Under the pieces are notes generated by a model, which ran no database searches, had not been told where the DNA came from, and was given only the letters and a program-made list of their open reading frames with translations. A stretch of 64,000 nucleotides of DNA. It comes from Acidobacteriota bacterium (GTDB lineage Bacteria; Acidobacteriota; Terriglobia; Terriglobales; Acidobacteriaceae). Shown here piece after piece: positions 45,568-55,794 of this stretch (its first letter is position 1; every line of letters begins with the position of its first letter). A program made the translations under genes and the position numbers. The DNA lies in the NCBI GenBank assembly GCA_021846985.1, contig JAJZVX010000013.1:30879-94878 (forward strand), read 5' to 3'.

Positions 45568-48195
45568 TTAGTTACCGGCGGCCACCGATACGGTTTGTGA
45601 GGCGGGGGCAAAGGCATCAACGAGCGAGACAACCTTCATTTGCGCTTGCAGTTCGCTGAGAGACGCCTTGCTGCGGGCGGTGACTTCGACCGGTTCGCCA
45701 GGAATGAGGTCGAAGTAATTGTCGGAGAGATCCACATCGAGGTTGCCGAAGCTGAGATAAACGCTGCGGGCCAGGACCGGCGCGCTGACGCGAATCTTGT
45801 AGACGCCGTCAGCGCCGGTGGTTTCAACCTTGAGTTTGGCCGGCTCGAGGCGGATTTGCTTGACCGGAGCCAGATAGATGAGGTTGCGCGAGATCTGCCT
45901 GCCTCCGGCGCTCAGTTCGGCCAGCACAAAGACGCGCGAGGTATCCGTGGCGCCGGCCTCGGCGAGCTTCTGCATGGGCCAGTCGAGATAGATCTGACTG
46001 GCAAGCGGGGCGATGGAGACGGGACGGGTTTCTTCGAGCAGGACCTTGCCGTCGAAGTCCATGAGGCGCACGTGGAGCGAAGCCGATTGGGCCTCGGTCT
46101 TGTCGGAGACGATGTAGAACTTGACGGCGCCGTCTTCGAGGTGCGGAGAAACGAGGACGGGCGCGTAGAAGCGGCGCGCGTAATATTGGAGCGCCTTCCA
46201 GCGGCCGAAGTAGTCAATGGATGACCAGGAAGCGACCGGCCAGCAGTCGTTCAACTGCCAGAAGATGGAGCCCATGGTTTCAGGGCGAGAGCGGCGCCAG
46301 TGTTCGGAGCCGATCTTGATGCCCTCGGCCTGCAGCACCTGGCTGACGTAGAGGAAGCTGGCAAAGTCCTTGGGCTCGGAGTAGTCCTTGAGCAGATAGT
46401 CATGGATGATGGAGTTGCCCTCGTTGTTTTTCTGGTGGGCAAGCATCACCGGGGTGAAGATGCTGGCGCGGTCCTGAGGTGTGGTGAAGGCCTCGACGGT
46501 GCGCATCTCAGGGAACGACTGGAAGCCGTACTCGGAGACGAAGCGCCAGTGGTGCTTCTCGTAGTCGGTGAAGGGGACACGGCCGTGCCAGACGCTCCAG
46601 TCGTGCATGTCGCCGGTCTCGAAGGTGGGAGTGACCGGCTCGTAGTCGGCGCTCCAGGAGCTGGGCCAGTAGGGCGTTTCCGGATTGAGCCGCGCGACCA
46701 CGCGAGGCAGGATGCCGCTGAACTCGGTAAGGTAGTCCTGCCACATCTGCAAGCGGACATCGGGCGGCAGATTGTCGCGGCCGCCCCAGTGGAAAGCGGC
46801 TTCCGTCTCGTTGTTGCCGGACCAGAGGACAATGCTGGGATGGTTGCGCAGGCGGCGCACCTGATCCTCGGCTTCGACTTCGATGTTCTGCTTCCAGGAG
46901 TAGAGACCCGGCTGCCAGTCATTGCCAAACTGGAAGTCCTGCCAGATCATCAGGCCAAGTTGGTCACAGAGGGTGTAGAACTCGTCGGTCTCGTAGTAGC
47001 CGCCGCCCCAGTGGCGGATGGAGTTCATGTTGGCGTCGCGCGCGGACTCGAGAATGCGGCGGTAATCGGCGGTGGTGACGCGGTTGGGGAAGCTGTCGAA
47101 AGGAATGACGTCAGCCCCCTTCCAGAAGATGGGAACGCCATTCACAAGGAACTGGAAGGAGCGGCCCCACTTGTCGAGATGGCGGTCGAGAACGACGGAG
47201 CGCAGGCCGGTCTTGACACTGCGCGCCTCGGCCTGGCCGCCGCCGGCGTCGAGTTTAGCGGTAAAGGCGTACATCGACTGCTTGCCGTAGCCGTTCGGCC
47301 ACCAGAGGTCGGGATGCACGATTTCGGCGGGCAGGTCGATGACATTGAGTCCGATGTGGAGAAGCGTTTGGGCGGTGAGGGTGACCGGCCTGCCGGCGGC
47401 GGTATAGCTGACGGTGACAGTAGCCGGGCCATCGCTCGACGCCTCCACGTCCACCTCGGCGTCGATGTGGGCCACTTCCTTGCTCACGTCGCGCTGATGG
47501 ATGGCGAAGTCGGAGATGCGGGCCTTGTCCCATGCCTCGATACGCACCGGGCGCCAGATGCCGCTGGTGACAAAGACCGGCCCCCAATCCCAGCCGTACT
47601 CGTAGGCGGCTTTGCGAACATAGGTCTTGGGAGCGGTGTGCGTCTTCGGCTGCCAGGGATCGGTGGCGGCGATCTTCTCCGCTGCCTCTTCGGGCGGCGG
47701 GAAGAGCACGCGCAGCTCGTTTTTGCCCACATGCAGATGAGCCTTGACCGGCACGCGCCAGATGCGGAACATGTTGTCGGCGTCGAGAATCTTGTCGCCG
47801 TTCAGATAAACTTCGCTGGCGGCATCGAGCCCATCAAAGACGAGATCGACATTGGCGCGGGCCATGATGGCGGCGGGAACGTCGATGGTGGTCTGGTATT
47901 CCCATGCCTCTTTGGAGATCCACTGGAGCTTGGCTTCGTTGTCGCGATAGAAGGGATCGGGAATCTTCTTATTGGCGATGAGGTCGAGGTGGACATCGCC
48001 GGGAACTTTGGCGGGCAGCCAGCCATCATCGGCGGCCTGACCAGCCTTGACCTGGCGAAACTGCCAGCCGTTGTCGAGCGAAAGCACGGCGTTCTGCGCG
48101 ATGGCGCCCTGTGCGCGCGCCGGCTGGCTCCCGAGACCCACTGTGCCCAAGGCAAGGGCGCAGGATACCACTCCAAATGCAAGCAAGTTGCGCAT
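45568..48195 (-). CDS. Secreted GH2 beta-mannosidase
   Basis: The 875-residue protein has a signal peptide ending ARAQ (about 29). It shows the GH2 order: jelly-roll sugar-binding domain (VPGDVHLDLIANKKIPDPFY is beta-mannosidase wording), Ig-like domain, TIM barrel and C-terminal Ig-like domains. The acid/base is E463 in WSGNNE and the nucleophile is E555 in FVSEYGFQSFPE. IRHWGGGYYETDEFYTLCD supports mannosidase over galactosidase. It would release mannose from beta-mannan oligosaccharides in the periplasm. No polysaccharide-utilisation partners are adjacent. Confidence 0.92.
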   Translation of the reverse strand: MRNLLAFGVVSCALALGTVGLGSQPARAQGAIAQNAVLSLDNGWQFRQVKAGQAADDGWLPAKVPGDVHLDLIANKKIPDPFYRDNEAKLQWISKEAWEYQTTIDVPAAIMARANVDLVFDGLDAASEVYLNGDKILDADNMFRIWRVPVKAHLHVGKNELRVLFPPPEEAAEKIAATDPWQPKTHTAPKTYVRKAAYEYGWDWGPVFVTSGIWRPVRIEAWDKARISDFAIHQRDVSKEVAHIDAEVDVEASSDGPATVTVSYTAAGRPVTLTAQTLLHIGLNVIDLPAEIVHPDLWWPNGYGKQSMYAFTAKLDAGGGQAEARSVKTGLRSVVLDRHLDKWGRSFQFLVNGVPIFWKGADVIPFDSFPNRVTTADYRRILESARDANMNSIRHWGGGYYETDEFYTLCDQLGLMIWQDFQFGNDWQPGLYSWKQNIEVEAEDQVRRLRNHPSIVLWSGNNETEAAFHWGGRDNLPPDVRLQMWQDYLTEFSGILPRVVARLNPETPYWPSSWSADYEPVTPTFETGDMHDWSVWHGRVPFTDYEKHHWRFVSEYGFQSFPEMRTVEAFTTPQDRASIFTPVMLAHQKNNEGNSIIHDYLLKDYSEPKDFASFLYVSQVLQAEGIKIGSEHWRRSRPETMGSIFWQLNDCWPVASWSSIDYFGRWKALQYYARRFYAPVLVSPHLEDGAVKFYIVSDKTEAQSASLHVRLMDFDGKVLLEETRPVSIAPLASQIYLDWPMQKLAEAGATDTSRVFVLAELSAGGRQISRNLIYLAPVKQIRLEPAKLKVETTGADGVYKIRVSAPVLARSVYLSFGNLDVDLSDNYFDLIPGEPVEVTARSKASLSELQAQMKVVSLVDAFAPASQTVSVAAGN

Positions 48196-48515
48196 TGCAT
48201 ATCCTCCAAAATTTGGCCCGCAACATGGCGTTTGCGAACGGGAAAAATCTCTTTAAGAATCCGGGGATAAGGGTATCACGCGAGCGGATTGCGCTCCCTG
48301 ACCGGTTCTGCGTTCGAGGATTTTCATCTGCGCCCGCAGGCGATGCAAACGGCTGTGCATCACAGCCTCCCGCCACGGCCGTTGGGTGCGCAACGACAGC
48401 GGCAAGATGATGTTGTGCCGCCAGCAGGCGGTCGTGAAGGAAAAGGCGGGCGCCACTCGCGGCAAGGCGGTTGCCGATCATGCGGATGGCGGGAGATGAC
48501 TAAGGAGCGGCTCCG
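48196..48515. other. Gap between the mannosidase gene and the transposase remnant
   Basis: The first part is the mannosidase promoter region. The part from about 48300 reads in several short frames without recognisable protein. It may hold further decayed insertion-sequence DNA, but nothing can be named. Confidence 0.3.
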
Positions 48516-48920
48516 ATGCGCGTAGCGACGACGGAGATGAGGCCGCACACTCTCAAGCAATGGCCGGGACTGAAATCCTTCGCGGTGATCGAATCCGAGC
48601 GCGCCGCCGGAGGCAAGACGACGCACGAGCAAAGGCTGTACATCAGCAGCCTGGCGCCGGACGCGGCCCGGATGGCGGCCACGGTGCGCGCCCATTGGCC
48701 GGTGGAGAATCGCCTGCATTGGTGCATGGATATTGCCTTCAACGACGATCAGATGCGCGTCCGCACACGCCACGCCGCGCACCATCTGGCCTCTCTGAAA
48801 CAGCTCACCCTGAATCTGATCCGCATGGATCCGGTGAAACGAAAAGGCGGAATCAAAGCCAGACGAATCATCGCCGCCACCAGCGACAACTACCGCGCCC
48901 ATCTACTCGGACTGGGATGA
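48516..48920 (+). pseudogene. ISAs1-family transposase C-terminal remnant
   Basis: The 134-residue frame carries the C-terminal third of an ISAs1-type DDE transposase. QRLYISSLAPDAARMAATVR is followed by AHWPVENRLHWCMDIAFNDD, including the Glu of the DDE triad in VEN, and then HHLASLKQLTLNLIRMD. The N-terminal two thirds, with the two Asp residues, are absent, so it is inactive. No terminal inverted repeats were found. Confidence 0.75.
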
Positions 48921-49295
48921 TCGCAAGGCAACCTCATGCTCCTTCTACTTTCGCCTTCTCTTCATGCCATCACCCTGCGTAATTCGTTGACTCTGCGCGT
49001 GGAATCAAGTATTCTGAAGACCTTGCGCGGTGTTGCGCCTGGGGTCTGTGTGTTCGCGCCCGGATCCGGCCCGGTGAGGCCCTTTTGAGGGTTCAGCAGG
49101 CAACAGGCCAGCGGGGGTGGGGATTTTCACTTGCCTTTCCGCTGCGATCAAGCTCCTGATGGGGTCAGCTCGCGCAATCCTCACCCGAACAGTGTTGTTT
49201 GGCAGTGGGTGAAAGAGAGGCCCGTGCGTGGTTGGCGCGGGGTTAGGGCGCGTTGCGCCAGGTTTTTTGTCGAGTTTCTAAAGGGCAGGAGAGAG
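48921..49295. other. Promoter region and long leader of the rplM operon
   Basis: The stretch contains the promoter at 48987-49015 and a leader of about 270 bases before rplM. The leader has GC-rich dyads (for example GGATCCGGCCCGG near 49064-49076) and a T-rich run (GTTTTTTGT, 49262-49270) just before the ribosome-binding site. No known RNA family was recognised. Confidence 0.4.
48987..49015 (+). promoter_or_regulatory. Sigma-70 promoter of the rplM-rpsI operon
   Basis: TTGACT (48987-48992), an exact 17-base spacer and TATTCT (49010-49015). Both hexamers match consensus at five of six and four of six positions. It is the best-looking promoter in the window. Confidence 0.65.
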
Positions 49296-49727
49296 ATGTC
49301 TACCTTTGTTCCGAGCGGCAAGGAAATTGACCGCAAGTGGTTTGTGATTGACGCGAGCGGACAGACGCTGGGGCGCTTGGCGACCAAGGCTGCCAGTGTT
49401 CTCAGCGGCAAGCTCAATCCCCAGTATGTGCCGTATCTCGATACCGGCGATCACGTGATTGTCATCAACGCGGAGAAGGTTCGCCTGACGGGCCTCAAGG
49501 CCGACAGCAAGGTATACCGGCGTTATACCGGTTTTCTGGGTGGGCTGCGCGAGGAGTCGTACACGCGGCTGATCAACCGCCGGCCCGAGAGGGTTCTGGA
49601 AGAGGCCATCAAGGGCATGTTGCCCAAGACCAAACTTGGACGCCGCATGGCCTCCAAGCTCAAGGTTTACCGTGGCGACCAGCATCCCCATCAGGCGCAG
49701 CAGCCGGTGGAAATGAAGATTGCGTAA
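49296..49727 (+). CDS. rplM: 50S ribosomal protein L13
   Basis: The 143-residue product starts [20 protein letters not shown] and contains the L13 pattern [28 protein letters not shown] and [12 protein letters not shown], ending with [11 protein letters not shown] at 49296 has GGCAGGAG upstream; longer in-frame starts are rejected. It heads the L13-S9 operon. Confidence 0.97.
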   Translation: MSTFVPSGKEIDRKWFVIDASGQTLGRLATKAASVLSGKLNPQYVPYLDTGDHVIVINAEKVRLTGLKADSKVYRRYTGFLGGLREESYTRLINRRPERVLEEAIKGMLPKTKLGRRMASKLKVYRGDQHPHQAQQPVEMKIA

Positions 49728-49853
49728 GAGCGTCTATCCGCCATCAGCTTCCGGTTTTTTTCTTGTGGGATGGAGAGGCGAGAAGAGCCGGGAAGCGGAT
49801 TGGCACCAACAAGCTGAAAGCGGAGAGCTGACAGCGAGGAGTTGAGAGAAGGA

Positions 49854-50249
49854 ATGGCAGATCTGGTTCAGTACTACGGAACGGGGCGCCGCAAATCCGC
49901 GATCGCCCGCGTCTTCCTGCGCCCGGGCACGGGTGAGTGGAAGGTCAACGGCAAGGCGTTCGAGGAGTATTTTGTCACCGAGCAGCAGCGGGTTGCCGCC
50001 AAGCGCACCCTGGCCGTGGTGGAGCTGTCTTCGAGTTTTGACGTTGTGGCCAATGTGCGCAGCGGCGGCGTTACCGCTCAGGCGGATGCGGTGAAGATGG
50101 GCACCGCCCGGGCTCTCATCGAGTTCAATCCCGAGTTGCGCAAGGCGCTGAAGGCGGAAGGCCTGCTGACCCGGGACGCCCGCATGAAGGAGCGCAAGAA
50201 GTACGGTCAGCGCGGCGCACGGGCAAGGTTCCAGTTCAGCAAGCGCTAG
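49854..50249 (+). CDS. rpsI: 30S ribosomal protein S9
   Basis: The 131-residue product has YYGTGRRKSAIARVFLRPG at the N-terminus and ends KKYGQRGARARFQFSKR. The basic C-terminal tail normally reaches the P-site tRNA. ATG at 49854 follows AGAAGGA. It is 126 bases downstream of rplM. Confidence 0.97.
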   Translation: MADLVQYYGTGRRKSAIARVFLRPGTGEWKVNGKAFEEYFVTEQQRVAAKRTLAVVELSSSFDVVANVRSGGVTAQADAVKMGTARALIEFNPELRKALKAEGLLTRDARMKERKKYGQRGARARFQFSKR

Positions 50250-50398
50250 GGCGTTTGCAGTGGTCAGTGTTCAGCCGAACCGGTTGGGACACGGACTGAT
50301 CACCGGCCCCTGATCGCCGTTTCACCAAATTCCCGCAAAGGCGGGTTCAATCCGGGCCAGGCGAAGGCTAGCCCGGATGCAATCCACGAAGGAGACGA

Positions 50399-51262
50399 AT
50401 GGCCACGATCACGATGAAGGAGCTGCTCGAAGCGGGAGTACACTTCGGGCACCAGACCAAGCGCTGGAATCCCAGGATGAAGGAGTACATCTTCGGCGAG
50501 CGCAACGGAATCTACATCATTGACCTGCAAAAGACCCTCAAGCTGTTCAAAGACGCATCCAGGTTCGTCACTGACCTGTGCGCCTCCGGCAAGACGATTC
50601 TCTTTGTTGGCACCAAGCGTCAGGCTCAGGATGCCGTTGCCGAGGAGGCCGCCCGCGCCGGGATGCCCTATGTCAACCAGCGCTGGCTGGGCGGACTGCT
50701 TACCAACTGGGTCACCGTGCAGAAGTCGGTGAAGCGCCTTCAGGAACTCGATGAAATGGCCGTGGACGGCCGCTACGAGCTGCTGACCAAGAAAGAAGTC
50801 ATTAAGCTGGAACGAGAGCGCAAGCACTTGCAGGCCAACCTGGCCGGTATCAAGGCCATGAAACGGCTGCCCGACGCCCTCTTCGTCATCGATTCCAATA
50901 ACGAGACCATTGCTGTCAAGGAAGCGCGCAAGCTGGGCATACCGGTGGTTGCCGTCGTGGACACAAACTGCGATCCCACTTTGGTGGACTACGTGATTCC
51001 GGGTAACGACGACGCTCTGCGCGCCATCCGCCTGTTCACCTCCAAGATCGCCGATTCGGCTGCCGAGGGTGTGAATCTGGTAGGCGACAAGGCCTTTGTC
51101 GAGGATCAGCCTGTTTCTGGGGAAGGTGGCGGCGAGGCTGCTGCCGAGCCCGCCAATGGTGAAGATGTTGACCTCGAAGCCGCGCTCGGCGGCGGCATCC
51201 GCAAGGCTCCGGCCGTTGTGGCCGCGCTCGAAGAGGACGATGCCATCGAGGGCGCTCTTTAA
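50399..51262 (+). CDS. rpsB: 30S ribosomal protein S2
   Basis: The 287-residue product has [27 protein letters not shown] and [11 protein letters not shown], all typical of S2. The C-terminal 50 residues are an acidic extension ([20 protein letters not shown]) beyond the E. coli form, as is common in this phylum. The ribosome-binding site is GAAGGAG. A 7-base hairpin (TCCGGGC/GCCCGGA, 50351-50377) lies just upstream and could be an S2 leader element. Confidence 0.97.
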   Translation: MATITMKELLEAGVHFGHQTKRWNPRMKEYIFGERNGIYIIDLQKTLKLFKDASRFVTDLCASGKTILFVGTKRQAQDAVAEEAARAGMPYVNQRWLGGLLTNWVTVQKSVKRLQELDEMAVDGRYELLTKKEVIKLERERKHLQANLAGIKAMKRLPDALFVIDSNNETIAVKEARKLGIPVVAVVDTNCDPTLVDYVIPGNDDALRAIRLFTSKIADSAAEGVNLVGDKAFVEDQPVSGEGGGEAAAEPANGEDVDLEAALGGGIRKAPAVVAALEEDDAIEGAL

Positions 51263-51296
51263 TCTTCCTGCGCACCTGGTGTGCGCATCCTGAGGG

Positions 51297-51334
51297 AAGC
51301 GTGGCCCCACGGTTGAGCGCCACGCTTTTCTTTT
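51297..51334 (+). terminator. Intrinsic terminator or attenuator between rpsB and tsf
   Basis: A 9-base perfect stem (AAGCGTGGC/GCCACGCTT), with a 13-base loop, is followed by TTCTTTTG. It would cut tsf expression relative to rpsB, or separate the units. Confidence 0.6.
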
Positions 51335-51457
51335 GCCGGCACCGGCCGGCATCCGGCTCCGTGGCGCGCGCCTCGGCCCTGGATGCGGGAAATCTTAACC
51401 GCCATGCGCCCCGCTGGCTGCCTGTTGGCGGCGCCGGGACGGAAAACGAAAAGAGAG

Positions 51458-52114
51458 ATGACCACTGTGAGCGAAAAGATTGATGCCAAATTAGTGAAGG
51501 AACTTCGCGACAAATCCGGCGCCCCCATGGGCGACTGTCTCAAGGCCCTGCAGGAAACCAAGGGCGACATAGAGGCAGCTTTTGTTGTGCTGCGCAAGCG
51601 GGGCATGGCCTCTGCCCAGAAGAAGGCTGCCCGCACCACCAATGAGGGCGCCGTGGGCACGTATATTCATGCCGGGGGCAAGATTGGCGTTCTTCTGGAG
51701 CTGAACTGCGAGAGTGATTTTGTCGCCCGCACCGAGGATTTCCAGGAACTGCTCAAGGACATTGCCATGCACATTGCGGCCTCTGACCCGCGCTATGTGC
51801 GGCCGGAAGACGTGACGCCGGCCGATCTTGAGCGGGAAAAGGAGATTTTCCGCGCCCAGGCCGCGGCAACAGGCAAGCCCGCAGCGGTGGTTGAAAAGAT
51901 TGTCGAGGGCAAGATGTCCAAGTTCTACGAGGAGGTTTGCCTCGTCGAGCAGCCCTTCATCAAGGATCAGGCCGTCAGCATCGAGGAACTGATTGCCACC
52001 AAGGTGGGCAAGCTGGGCGAAAACATTACCGTCCGGCGCTTCGCCCGCTTCAAGGTGGGCGCCTCCGACTGGACGGTGGCCACTACGCGCAGCGCCGGCG
52101 AAGGGGCGGAGTAA
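51458..52114 (+). CDS. tsf: Elongation factor Ts
   Basis: The 218-residue nucleotide-exchange factor for EF-Tu has an N-terminal UBA-like domain ([20 protein letters not shown]) and a core with [14 protein letters not shown]. It is of the short form with one core subdomain reduced, which is common outside Proteobacteria. ATG at 51458 ([12 protein letters not shown]) has GAGAG upstream; an in-frame start at 51383 is less likely. Confidence 0.95.
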   Translation: MTTVSEKIDAKLVKELRDKSGAPMGDCLKALQETKGDIEAAFVVLRKRGMASAQKKAARTTNEGAVGTYIHAGGKIGVLLELNCESDFVARTEDFQELLKDIAMHIAASDPRYVRPEDVTPADLEREKEIFRAQAAATGKPAAVVEKIVEGKMSKFYEEVCLVEQPFIKDQAVSIEELIATKVGKLGENITVRRFARFKVGASDWTVATTRSAGEGAE

Positions 52115-52139
52115 CTTCCCACTTCGCATTCGATGTGGC

Positions 52140-52170
52140 AAGAGCCCGGAGATGTTTTCGGGCTCTTGTT
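52140..52170 (+). terminator. Terminator-like hairpin between tsf and pyrH
   Basis: A 9-base perfect stem (AAGAGCCCG/CGGGCTCTT, 52140-52148 and 52159-52167) with a 10-base loop is followed by GTTGT. The U tract is weak, so it may act as a partial terminator or processing site. Confidence 0.5.
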
Positions 52171-52235
52171 GTAGCAAGGCTGTTGCTCCGTCTGAAAACA
52201 CTCCGTATCGGCCCATGTGCGATACTCGAATTGCT

Positions 52236-52940
52236 ATGTACAAACGCATCGTCCTCAAGCTCTCCGGCGAGGTGCTTGCCGGTCCTCGCGGCTTTGGCCT
52301 TGATGCCACCAAGATCGCCGAAATCACCAGCGAAATTGCGGATGTTCATGCCCTGGGCGTGGAGATCGGCATTGTTGTCGGCGGCGGCAACATCTTCCGC
52401 GGCGTGGCCGATCAGGCCCGCGAGATGGACCGCGTGAGCGCCGACAACATGGGCATGCTTTCAACGGTCATCAACGCCATTGCCATGCAGGACGCGCTGG
52501 AGCAGCGCGGCGTCCAGTGCCGCGTGATGAGCGCAGTCTTCATGAACCAGGTTGCCGAGCCCTACATCCGCCGCCGCGCCGTGCGTCATCTGGAAAAGGG
52601 CCGCGTGGTTATCTTTGCCGCCGGCATAGGCAATCCTTTCTTTTCTTCGGACACCGCCGCCAGCCTTCGCGCCATGGAGATCAAGGCCGATGTTCTTCTT
52701 AAAGCCACCAAGGTGGAGGGCGTCTTCAACGCCGATCCCGAACGCGTCAAGAATGCAGTCAAGTACGACCAGATTACCTATATGGAGATCCTCCGGCAGG
52801 GCCTCAAAGTTATGGATCTCACCGCTGTCAGCCTCTGCAAAGATAACAACATGCCCATGATCATCTTCAATATGAACCAGCCCGGCAACATCCGCCGGGT
52901 GGTGAGAGGCGAGAAAGTCGGCTCCCTGGTTACGGCCTAG
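52236..52940 (+). CDS. pyrH: UMP kinase
   Basis: The 234-residue hexameric UMP kinase of the amino-acid-kinase fold makes UDP. It has [15 protein letters not shown], the GGGNIFRG loop, [20 protein letters not shown] and [16 protein letters not shown] at 52236 is chosen; an in-frame ATG at 52215 is also possible. The rpsB-tsf-pyrH order is widely conserved, usually followed by frr, which is absent here. Confidence 0.96.
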   Translation: MYKRIVLKLSGEVLAGPRGFGLDATKIAEITSEIADVHALGVEIGIVVGGGNIFRGVADQAREMDRVSADNMGMLSTVINAIAMQDALEQRGVQCRVMSAVFMNQVAEPYIRRRAVRHLEKGRVVIFAAGIGNPFFSSDTAASLRAMEIKADVLLKATKVEGVFNADPERVKNAVKYDQITYMEILRQGLKVMDLTAVSLCKDNNMPMIIFNMNQPGNIRRVVRGEKVGSLVTA

Positions 52941-53127
52941 GCCTGCCATGGCGCATTTGCGAGTTTGGGGAGGCGCGCTGGTCGATTTTTTGTCAGCCGG
53001 GGGCATCGACATGTGCGTCAAACTGACAGGGGTGCTCAGTTGACCGCGCCGGTTCCGTGGCGCCGCGCCGCGATTTCCGCAAGTCCACTCGGCCGGGTAG
53101 CCTGCCGCCGGAGACATTGAATTTTCC

Positions 53128-54222
53128 GTGGAACTTCGCAAGCCAGAACGTTTGAACGCACTCACCGGCCTGCGCAGCTTCGCGGCTGTCAATATTGTTT
53201 TCTTTCACTTTTCCAACCCCCGCTGGTTCGGCATTTTTGCTCCTGTCGTGAACGCCGGCTATGCCTCGGTCAGTTTCTTTATTCTTCTGTCCGGTTTCGT
53301 TCTGGCTTACAACTACTCTTCCCGTGCGCGTAACGGCCAGCTCAACAGGGTGCGATTCTGGAAGGCGCGCTTCACCCGTCTTTATCCCATCTACCTGCTG
53401 AGCCTGCTGCTGAGCTGGCGCATGATTGCCCCTGAATACAGCGCTCACACACACGCCATGTTCTGGACCGGGATGGTACTGACTCCGCTTCTGCTTCAAG
53501 GCTGGGTTCCCATGCTGGCCACATTTCTCAACACGCCGGCCTGGACCATGTCGGCCGAGGGATTCTTTTACTTTCTTTTTCCCTGGCTGGCGCGGTGGAG
53601 ACGCCCCGCCCGCCGTTGGCATTATCTGGTGCAGTTGGGCATCGTTTGGGCTATTGGGCTGGTTCCTGGCACACTCTATGTTGTTTTCAATCCCGACGGC
53701 ATTGCCCACCCGAACCGCTTCAGTTGGGGGCCCTGGCTGCAGGCGCTGAAGTTTACCCCTCTGCCTCACCTTGCCAGTTTTGTGTTTGGCGTTCTTCTTG
53801 CCGCGCTCGACGAACTCATCGAGCGCGCCGGTGGCCTCCGTCTTTTTCTCGGTCTCTTTGGCTTTACCGCCCTCTTCTGGATTCTCGAATACGGCACGCG
53901 CGTCCCCTACGCTCTTCTTCATGACGGCCTGCTCATGCCCATTTTCGGCTGCATGATTCTCGGCCTGGCAGGACAGAACGCCCTGGCGCGCGTCCTCGGC
54001 TGGCGTCCCCTGGTTTTCGTTGGTGAGGCCAGCTACTGCCTTTATCTGCTGCATTTCAACTTCTGGAATCTGATTCACGATACGCACGTCCTGAACCGTC
54101 TGGGTCTGGCCCGCTTCGACCCGTGGATCAGCTACATCATTCTCGTCGCGATGGCGGTGCTCGCCCTTCACCTGGTTGAAAAGCCGGCGCAGCGCAAGCT
54201 CCGTCAGTGGATGGCGGCCTGA
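53128..54222 (+). CDS. Acyltransferase 3 family membrane protein (OafA/YrhL type)
   Basis: This 364-residue protein has about ten hydrophobic helices. The N-terminal GLRSFAAVNIVFFHF carries the conserved Arg and His of the family, and FILLSGFVLAY follows. The C-terminal part reads GEASYCLYLLHFNFW. Members O-acylate surface sugars or lipids; the acceptor is unknown. The start is GTG at 53128. It is monocistronic. Confidence 0.87.
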   Translation: MELRKPERLNALTGLRSFAAVNIVFFHFSNPRWFGIFAPVVNAGYASVSFFILLSGFVLAYNYSSRARNGQLNRVRFWKARFTRLYPIYLLSLLLSWRMIAPEYSAHTHAMFWTGMVLTPLLLQGWVPMLATFLNTPAWTMSAEGFFYFLFPWLARWRRPARRWHYLVQLGIVWAIGLVPGTLYVVFNPDGIAHPNRFSWGPWLQALKFTPLPHLASFVFGVLLAALDELIERAGGLRLFLGLFGFTALFWILEYGTRVPYALLHDGLLMPIFGCMILGLAGQNALARVLGWRPLVFVGEASYCLYLLHFNFWNLIHDTHVLNRLGLARFDPWISYIILVAMAVLALHLVEKPAQRKLRQWMAA

Positions 54223-54352
54223 TTCGCGCGCCCGGGACGTGGAAGGATGGAGGAATTCGAAGACACGCTCTATGGCAGGGGCGGAAGAGCGGCGGAAGGC
54301 AGGTGCGTTTTGCCTCCAGGACCAGCGCGTCCTCCTCCTCTGGCGCGGCAAA

Positions 54353-54379
54353 ATGGCCCAGCCAATTTGGCTGGGCCAT
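54353..54379. terminator. Convergent terminator hairpin
   Basis: A 12-base perfect stem (ATGGCCCAGCCA/TGGCTGGGCCAT) with a 3-base loop lies between the acyltransferase gene and the leftward lipoprotein gene. It is preceded by AAA on one side. Confidence 0.65.
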
Positions 54380-54403
54380 ACGCTTTCGTGCGTGATACGC
54401 GGA

Positions 54404-55648
54404 TTACGGCGTGACCGACTGCACGTTGTGGTTGCCGTTGGGGATGCCTGTGATGGCAGTGGGCTGCGGTCCCGACGGGTAAGGCGTTGACTGCGTCGGG
54501 GTCAGCGATCCAGCGATCGGATCCAGAATGAATCCCGAGACGGAGTTGCCCGAGTAGTTTGCCGTATAGACAAAGCGTCCCAGCGACGGATCGACCATGA
54601 TTGCCACCGGCGAGGTATCGGTCGGATTCGTGAATCCGTTCGCTACGTTCACTGTGGCTGTCAGCACGCCTGTCGAAAGATCGATTGAAAACGCGGAGAC
54701 GGTCGAGTCCAGCTCGTTGGCCACGTACACAAACAGGCCACGCGGGTCGATGGTGATTGCGTCCGGCTCCTTGCCGGTTGCGGTGGGAGGAGAAAGGAGG
54801 AAGTTGAGCACGCTGCCCGATTGCACCGTGTAGCCGATAAGCTGGCTCGATGCGAAATCGGCTACATAGACAAACCGGCCGGTTGGGTCGGCGCTCAACG
54901 CCATGGGTTCCACGCCAGCCTCCAACGGGCCTCCTCCTACTTGCGTCAAGACGCCATTGGAATCCACGCTGTATCCGAAGATCCAGCCTGGATTGGCCGT
55001 GTCTCCTGGAATCGTTGAGCCGGTCGGATTATAGACCGACTGGTCGTATGCTGTTACGTAGACCGCGGCATTGGTTGGCAGGACGGTAACTTGCGTCGGA
55101 ATCAAAGTGTCGCCGGTGTGGCCCGGGACCAGCAGGACAGTGGGCGGCAGCGCGGCAGCGGCGTTTATGGTTCCGTCCGAGGCCAGGGGAAACGCAACCA
55201 GCATCGCCGATCCGGCTCCGCTTCCCTGGATGAACAATCCATACAGGTAGGTCCCCGCCTGGTTGACCGCGATCGATACGGGTTTTCCGTACCCTGTCAC
55301 CGTGTCCTTTTGGGTCAGATTTCCGCTCGTATCGATCACAAAATGCACAATGTTATTGCTCGTCCCCTGGTTGGCCACGTAAAGACTCGTGTAACTGGAG
55401 GTGAGCGCCAGCGCAACCGGATTCTGGCCGCCCGACGATACCGAGGGCATTCCCGTTCGCAGCGCTCCCGACGCGCCGTCGGCCGCGAATATCTGGATCT
55501 GCCCCTCGCTGCCCGCGCTTGAGTTCGACGACGAAGTGGTCAGATAAATATAGTCGATCGAAACGAGCTGGCAGGCCGCCAACAGCATGGCCACTGCCAG
55601 TCCGAGTACAGAGACCAGAACGAGCTGGCTCAATTTCCTGAACTTCAT
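54404..55648 (-). CDS. Beta-propeller lipoprotein A (lactonase-like repeats)
   Basis: The 414-residue protein has lipobox LLAAC (C26) and then repeated blades of the YVAN/FVYVADFASSQLIGY type with DPTGRFVYV and DPRGLFVYVAN. This matches a seven-bladed propeller of the 6-phosphogluconolactonase-like/YVTN group. An outer-membrane-anchored sugar or protein binding role is possible; lactonase activity is unproven. ATG at 55648 follows GAAGGAAG. The next two genes upstream are paralogues. Confidence 0.8.
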   Translation of the reverse strand: MKFRKLSQLVLVSVLGLAVAMLLAACQLVSIDYIYLTTSSSNSSAGSEGQIQIFAADGASGALRTGMPSVSSGGQNPVALALTSSYTSLYVANQGTSNNIVHFVIDTSGNLTQKDTVTGYGKPVSIAVNQAGTYLYGLFIQGSGAGSAMLVAFPLASDGTINAAAALPPTVLLVPGHTGDTLIPTQVTVLPTNAAVYVTAYDQSVYNPTGSTIPGDTANPGWIFGYSVDSNGVLTQVGGGPLEAGVEPMALSADPTGRFVYVADFASSQLIGYTVQSGSVLNFLLSPPTATGKEPDAITIDPRGLFVYVANELDSTVSAFSIDLSTGVLTATVNVANGFTNPTDTSPVAIMVDPSLGRFVYTANYSGNSVSGFILDPIAGSLTPTQSTPYPSGPQPTAITGIPNGNHNVQSVTP

Positions 55649-55794
55649 GCGCTTCCTTCGTCGTGGGCCATGGCTACTAGCCCCCGCAATAAAACTTGTT
55701 TGGGTTATCCCGCATTCATTGTAAAGCCCGGTAAGGGGTACTGCCACTTCCCCACGGCACGCGCCGCCCGATCCTCGCATCCCCCTGGTTCTTC

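Noticed and set aside
46300..48270. A 656-codon plus-strand frame opposite the mannosidase
   Set aside because: Shadow of a well-defined GH2 enzyme.
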